Below are positions 60,967-64,000 of a stretch of DNA of 64,000 bases, piece by piece. The number at the start of each line of letters is the position of its first letter. Within the stretch, counting starts at the first letter, position 1. The DNA comes from Physcocola sp002396385 (lineage in GTDB: Bacteria > Bacteroidota > Bacteroidia > Bacteroidales > Paludibacteraceae). The notes under the pieces are model-generated. The model was not told the DNA's origin. It saw only the letters and a program-made list of their open reading frames with translations, and did no database searches. The stretch spans positions 1 through 64,000 of the forward strand of contig CAMNDM010000007.1 of NCBI GenBank assembly GCA_946535435.1. Direction: 5' to 3'. Position numbers and translations under genes: made by a program.

Positions 60967-62466
60967 ATGATAACCGGAGAAATTAAAAACCGAATCGACA
61001 AAATTTGGGACACGTTCTGGACGGGAGGCATCACCAACTCGCTCACCGTGCTCGAACAGATGACCTACCTCTTCTTTATGAAGATGCTGGACGATGCCCA
61101 GCTGAAGAAGGAGGCCAACGCTATGACTTTGGGCGTTGCCAAAATTAAGGATCCCGTCTTCAAGGAGGGCAACTGGCTGAACCCCGACACCCAGAAGGAA
61201 ATACCGTACGAGAAACTGCGCTGGCACTTTTTCAAGAACGAGGAAAGCGCCCGTATGTTCGATATTGTCCGCAACGATGCCTTCTCCTTTATCAAGAACA
61301 TGAACACTGGTGCCGAGTCGGCCTACAGCCGTTTTATGAAAGATGCCGTCTTCTTGTTGCAGAGCCCGAAAACCCTGCAGCAACTGGTCGACGACATCGA
61401 TTCCATCGATATGAACAACCGCGACACCATGGGCGACGTCTACGAGTATATGCTCGGTAAAATGGCGGCCAGTGGCAACAACGGCCAGTTCAGAACGCCG
61501 CGCCACATCATCCGCATGATTGTGGAGCTGATGCGCCCTAGCCTGAAGGATGTGATGTGCGACCCTGCCATGGGTAGCGCCGGCTTCGTGGTAGAAACGG
61601 CCAAATATATTAAAGAGGTCTACGGCTCTGACCTGATGAAGAAAGAGAACGCCGAACATTACCGCAACGGTATGTTCAGCGGTTTCGATACCGACACCAC
61701 CATGCTGCGCATAGGTGCCATGAACCTGATGCTGCACGGAGTGGACAACCCCAACGTGAAGTGGCAGAACTCGCTCTCGGCCGACAATACCGAGTCGGTC
61801 AGCTACTCGCTCATATTGGCCAATCCGCCGTTTGCGGGCAGTGTCGACAAGACCGACATCGCCAGCTCGCTCACCGCCATAGCCAGTACCACCAAAACCG
61901 AGTTGCTGTTCCTCAGCCTGTTTGTGCGTATGCTGCAGTTGGGCGGCCGTTGTGCCAGCATTGTGCCCGACGGCGTTTTGTTCGGCGGTTCCACCGCCCA
62001 CAAGGCCATCCGCCAGGAGATTGTCGACCACCAGCGCCTGCAGGCGGTCATCTCCATGCCGAGCGGCGTGTTCCAGCCCTATTCGGGCGTTTCCACCGCC
62101 ATTTTGGTTTTCACGAAGACCGACAACGGCGGTACCGACCATGTCTGGTTCTACGACATGACGGCCGACGGTTTCAGCCTCGACCAGAAGCGCACCGAGG
62201 TGAAGGAAAACGACATCCCCGACGTGGTGGCCCGCTTCCACAACCCCGACGGCGAGAAAGCCCGCACCCGCAAAGACAAATCGTTTCTGGTGCCGGTGGA
62301 GGAAATCCGCCAGAACGGCTACGACCTCTCCATCAACAAGTACAAGGAGGTTGAGCGCGAAGAAGTGCACTACGAGGCGCCCGAGGTCATTTTTGGCGAG
62401 ATTGAGGGGCTGGTCGGCAACATTCAGTCTGCTTTGGCCGATTTCAAGGAAAAATACTTGGGCTAA
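60967..62466 (+). CDS. hsdM: type I restriction-modification DNA methyltransferase subunit M
   Basis: A 499-aa N6-adenine methyltransferase subunit. The N-terminal helical domain (MITGEIKNRIDKIWDTFWTGGITNSLTVLEQMTYLFFMKML) is followed by QFRTPRHIIRMIVELMRP, the SAM-binding DPAMGSAGFVVE (motif I) and the catalytic NPPF (motif IV). With HsdS it methylates a bipartite target; with HsdR it would also restrict. The gene is clearly richer in G+C than hsdS and the repeats behind it, with many third-position C. No hsdR is in the window; it may lie to the right. Confidence 0.96.
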   Translation: MITGEIKNRIDKIWDTFWTGGITNSLTVLEQMTYLFFMKMLDDAQLKKEANAMTLGVAKIKDPVFKEGNWLNPDTQKEIPYEKLRWHFFKNEESARMFDIVRNDAFSFIKNMNTGAESAYSRFMKDAVFLLQSPKTLQQLVDDIDSIDMNNRDTMGDVYEYMLGKMAASGNNGQFRTPRHIIRMIVELMRPSLKDVMCDPAMGSAGFVVETAKYIKEVYGSDLMKKENAEHYRNGMFSGFDTDTTMLRIGAMNLMLHGVDNPNVKWQNSLSADNTESVSYSLILANPPFAGSVDKTDIASSLTAIASTTKTELLFLSLFVRMLQLGGRCASIVPDGVLFGGSTAHKAIRQEIVDHQRLQAVISMPSGVFQPYSGVSTAILVFTKTDNGGTDHVWFYDMTADGFSLDQKRTEVKENDIPDVVARFHNPDGEKARTRKDKSFLVPVEEIRQNGYDLSINKYKEVEREEVHYEAPEVIFGEIEGLVGNIQSALADFKEKYLG

Positions 62467-62467
62467 G

Positions 62468-62489
62468 TTCGGCAGACGCGTCTGCCGAA
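62468..62489. repeat. 22-base perfect palindrome after hsdM
   Basis: TTCGGCAGACG followed at once by its reverse complement. A near copy (CGGCAGATACGTCTGCCG) lies at 62642-62659, inside the small gene downstream. Confidence 0.8.
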
Positions 62490-62521
62490 TTATAGATAAC
62501 TGACATTTAGTTGATTATAAA

Positions 62522-62546
62522 AACGTTCGCCATTGGCGAACGTTTT
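62522..62546 (+). repeat. perfect hairpin before the small ORF
   Basis: AACGTTCGCC pairs with GGCGAACGTT across a three-base loop and is followed by TTAAAA. It could be an attenuator or weak terminator between hsdM and the rest of the locus. Confidence 0.6.
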
Positions 62547-62559
62547 AAAACCGCAATTC

Positions 62560-62742
62560 ATGAACGAGCAAAACCACATAAACGATGCCGTAGGCTTGAT
62601 AAAGACCGTCATTCTGCAAAGCCAGGCTGCGTTTGCTAATCCGGCAGATACGTCTGCCGAATTTCTAAAAGATGTTGACTGTGAAATAACTACGCTTCAT
62701 CCACTCTTACAAAACGTATCGGGAAAGGAGGACAATGTATGA
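62560..62742 (+). CDS. small protein of unknown function between hsdM and hsdS
   Basis: A 60-aa acidic protein, MNEQNHINDAVGLIKTVILQ and so on, with no signal peptide or membrane segment; helical by eye. Its stop overlaps the hsdS start (ATGA), which argues that it is translated. Codons for PADTSAE are formed by a near copy of the palindrome at 62468, so part of the gene is made from that mobile-looking element. I do not recognise a family. It could regulate the restriction complex or only couple translation. Confidence 0.55.
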   Translation: MNEQNHINDAVGLIKTVILQSQAAFANPADTSAEFLKDVDCEITTLHPLLQNVSGKEDNV

Positions 62743-63869
62743 AGCAGAATTGGGAATATAAGAAGTTGGGGGAGGTTTGTGATATACTAGATTCACAACG
62801 AAAACCTGTTACCAAAAACAAACGAAAAGGTGGAGAATTCCCATATTATGGAGCCACTGGAATTCAAGATTATGTGGATTCTTACATTTTTGATGGTCGT
62901 TATTTGCTGGTTGGTGAAGATGGAGCAAAATGGGCCTCAAATGAAAAAACAGCTTTTATAATAGAAGGTAAAAGTTGGGTGAATAACCATGCTCATATTT
63001 TACAAGTTAATGACACTATAAAAGATAGTTTACTAGAATACTATCTTTGTTTCACTGATTTGAGTAGTTATATAACGGGAGCAGTTGTTCCAAAATTAAC
63101 CCAACAAGCATTAAGGTCAATCTCCATCCCCGTCCCCCCTCTTTCCACCCAAACAGCCATTGTATCGGAGTTGGACGCCCTCTCGGCCATCATAGCCGAC
63201 CACAAGTCCCTCCTGAAAAAATACGATGAATTGGAGCAATCCATCTTCTACGATATGTTTGGCGACCCCGTTAAAAATGATAAGGGATGGGAGGTGAAGA
63301 AGCTGGGGGAGGTGTGTAATATTACATCAAGTAAACGAATATTTGCGAATGAATACACTGAAATAGGTATACCATTTTTTCGAAGTAAAGAAGTCATTGA
63401 AAAAAGTAAAGGAATGCCAATTTCAACGGAACTCTATATAACAGAAAAAAGATACTTGGAAATACAAAAGAATTACGGTGTTCCGAAAGTAGGAGACATT
63501 TTAATCACTGCTGTTGGAACCATAGGAAAAATATGGGTAGTCGATACAGCAGAGAAGTTCTATTTTAAAGATGGAAATCTTGTGTGGTTAAAGGATTTCA
63601 AAGAAGAAGTTGCGCCTATATTTTTTAGATATTCATTAAGTTTTATTATTGATAGCTTTAAAGAGTCAAATGCGAATGGAGCTGCTTATGCAGCACTAAC
63701 TATAGAAAAGTTAAAGGTGATGAAATGTGTTTCTCCCCCCCTCCCTCTCCAGCAAGAGTTTGCCTCAAAAATTGAGGCGATAGAGGCGATGAAGGCCGAC
63801 ACGAAAAAGAGCCTTGCAAAGAGCGAGGAACTGTTTAACGCAAGAATGGATTATTATTTTAACGCATAG
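62739..63869 (+). CDS. hsdS: type I restriction-modification specificity subunit S
   Basis: A 376-aa protein with two target-recognition domains. Each half opens with the same block: WEYKKLGEVCDI at residue 5 and WEVKKLGEVCNI at about residue 184. Each ends in a conserved coiled-coil spacer (PVPPLSTQTAIVSELDALSAIIADHKSLLKKYDELEQSIFYDMFGDP and PPLPLQQEFASKIEAIEAMKADTKKSLAKSEELFNARMDYYF). The two recognition domains are AT-rich while the spacers are GC-rich, a sign of domain exchange. It determines the two half-sites of the DNA target. The start overlaps the small gene by four bases. Confidence 0.95.
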   Translation: MKQNWEYKKLGEVCDILDSQRKPVTKNKRKGGEFPYYGATGIQDYVDSYIFDGRYLLVGEDGAKWASNEKTAFIIEGKSWVNNHAHILQVNDTIKDSLLEYYLCFTDLSSYITGAVVPKLTQQALRSISIPVPPLSTQTAIVSELDALSAIIADHKSLLKKYDELEQSIFYDMFGDPVKNDKGWEVKKLGEVCNITSSKRIFANEYTEIGIPFFRSKEVIEKSKGMPISTELYITEKRYLEIQKNYGVPKVGDILITAVGTIGKIWVVDTAEKFYFKDGNLVWLKDFKEEVAPIFFRYSLSFIIDSFKESNANGAAYAALTIEKLKVMKCVSPPLPLQQEFASKIEAIEAMKADTKKSLAKSEELFNARMDYYFNA

Positions 63870-63976
63870 GTCAAGGCTACTCTTCTCCAAATGTAGAGTT
63901 TCCAACTTTATTTGTAAATTTGTAGTTTAGGCTTTCTCTTATGTAGAAAGTACTTATTTGCTGAAATTTATTCTAT

Positions 63977-64000
63977 ATGATACTCAACATTGAAAATTTG
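63977..64000 (+). CDS. possible start of the next gene (partial)
   Basis: ATG at 63977 opens a frame reading MILNIENL up to the window edge. Openings of this type are common in AAA-type ATPases such as those found in restriction islands, but eight residues cannot support an identification. TAAATTTG at 63915-63922 lies 55 bases upstream. Confidence 0.25.

Noticed and set aside
60934..62370. 478-aa minus-strand open frame inside hsdM
   Set aside because: Antisense shadow caused by the high G+C of hsdM; the composition is valine/histidine/glycine-rich without motifs.

Overview
The window looks like chromosomal DNA of a member of the Bacteroidota, most likely order Bacteroidales. The reasons are: promoters of the TTTG–N19-21–TAnnTTTG type before several genes and all three tRNAs; a hybrid two-component regulator with a periplasmic beta-propeller; a secreted glycosidase ending in a type IX secretion (T9SS) sorting domain; TrpB of the second type (TrpB2); and typical Bacteroidales lipoproteins. 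No rRNA, phage, integrase or CRISPR array was seen. Most genes are housekeeping. The accessory material is a type I restriction-modification locus, a hairpin-rich tandem repeat and a toxin gene remnant.

Layout. 1-173: 3' end of an AAA-ATPase/PD-(D/E)XK protein. 0.5-4.3 kb: trpB2 and a GH94 phosphorylase. 4.5-8.3 kb: a Sel1-repeat protein and a WG-repeat/TonB-C protein with look-alike terminators. 8.3-12.6 kb (minus): ComM/YifB ATPase, glycerate-kinase-like enzyme, trpS, rpmH. 12.9-21.1 kb (plus): Nudix hydrolase, MlaE/MlaF lipid transporter, small membrane protein, mutL, hflX, hrpB. 21.2-28.4 kb: candidate sRNA, DUF4380-like protein, an overlapping pair of exported unknowns, tRNA-Leu and tRNA-Gly, acyl-CoA-ligase-like protein and SDR. 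28.44-28.90 kb: AT-rich intergenic region with DnaA-box-like sites. 28.9-41 kb: nadA, mazG-like, deoC, polyprenyl synthase, polA, dusB, U32 protein, OmpA-like protein, dtd, uvrC. 41.6-49.6 kb: exported unknowns, hipA remnant, rarA, GT2, VanZ, HAD, DUF1963 protein, lipoprotein, tRNA-CAT. 49.9-52.6 kb: HAD phosphatase, NamZ-type muramidase, patatin. 52.7-59.8 kb: hybrid regulator and GH30 glycosidase. 59.86-60.79 kb: tandem repeats. 61-63.9 kb: hsdM, a 60-aa ORF and hsdS.

The strongest finding is that the window probably contains the chromosomal replication origin and its centromere. Plus-strand genes left of about 28.5 kb favour C over G, while those to the right favour G and T. The switch falls at an AT-rich intergenic region with one perfect DnaA box and several near matches. 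Then 6.3-10.5 kb to the right lie eight copies of the ParB-binding palindrome parS (TGTTTCACGTGAAACA): three perfect and five with one mismatch. Neither dnaA nor parAB is in the window.

Genes that probably work together: mlaE/mlaF (outer-membrane lipid transport); uvrC, mutL, polA and rarA (DNA repair); the hybrid regulator next to the GH30 glycosidase (polysaccharide sensing and degradation); and hsdM with hsdS (DNA modification, with no hsdR visible).
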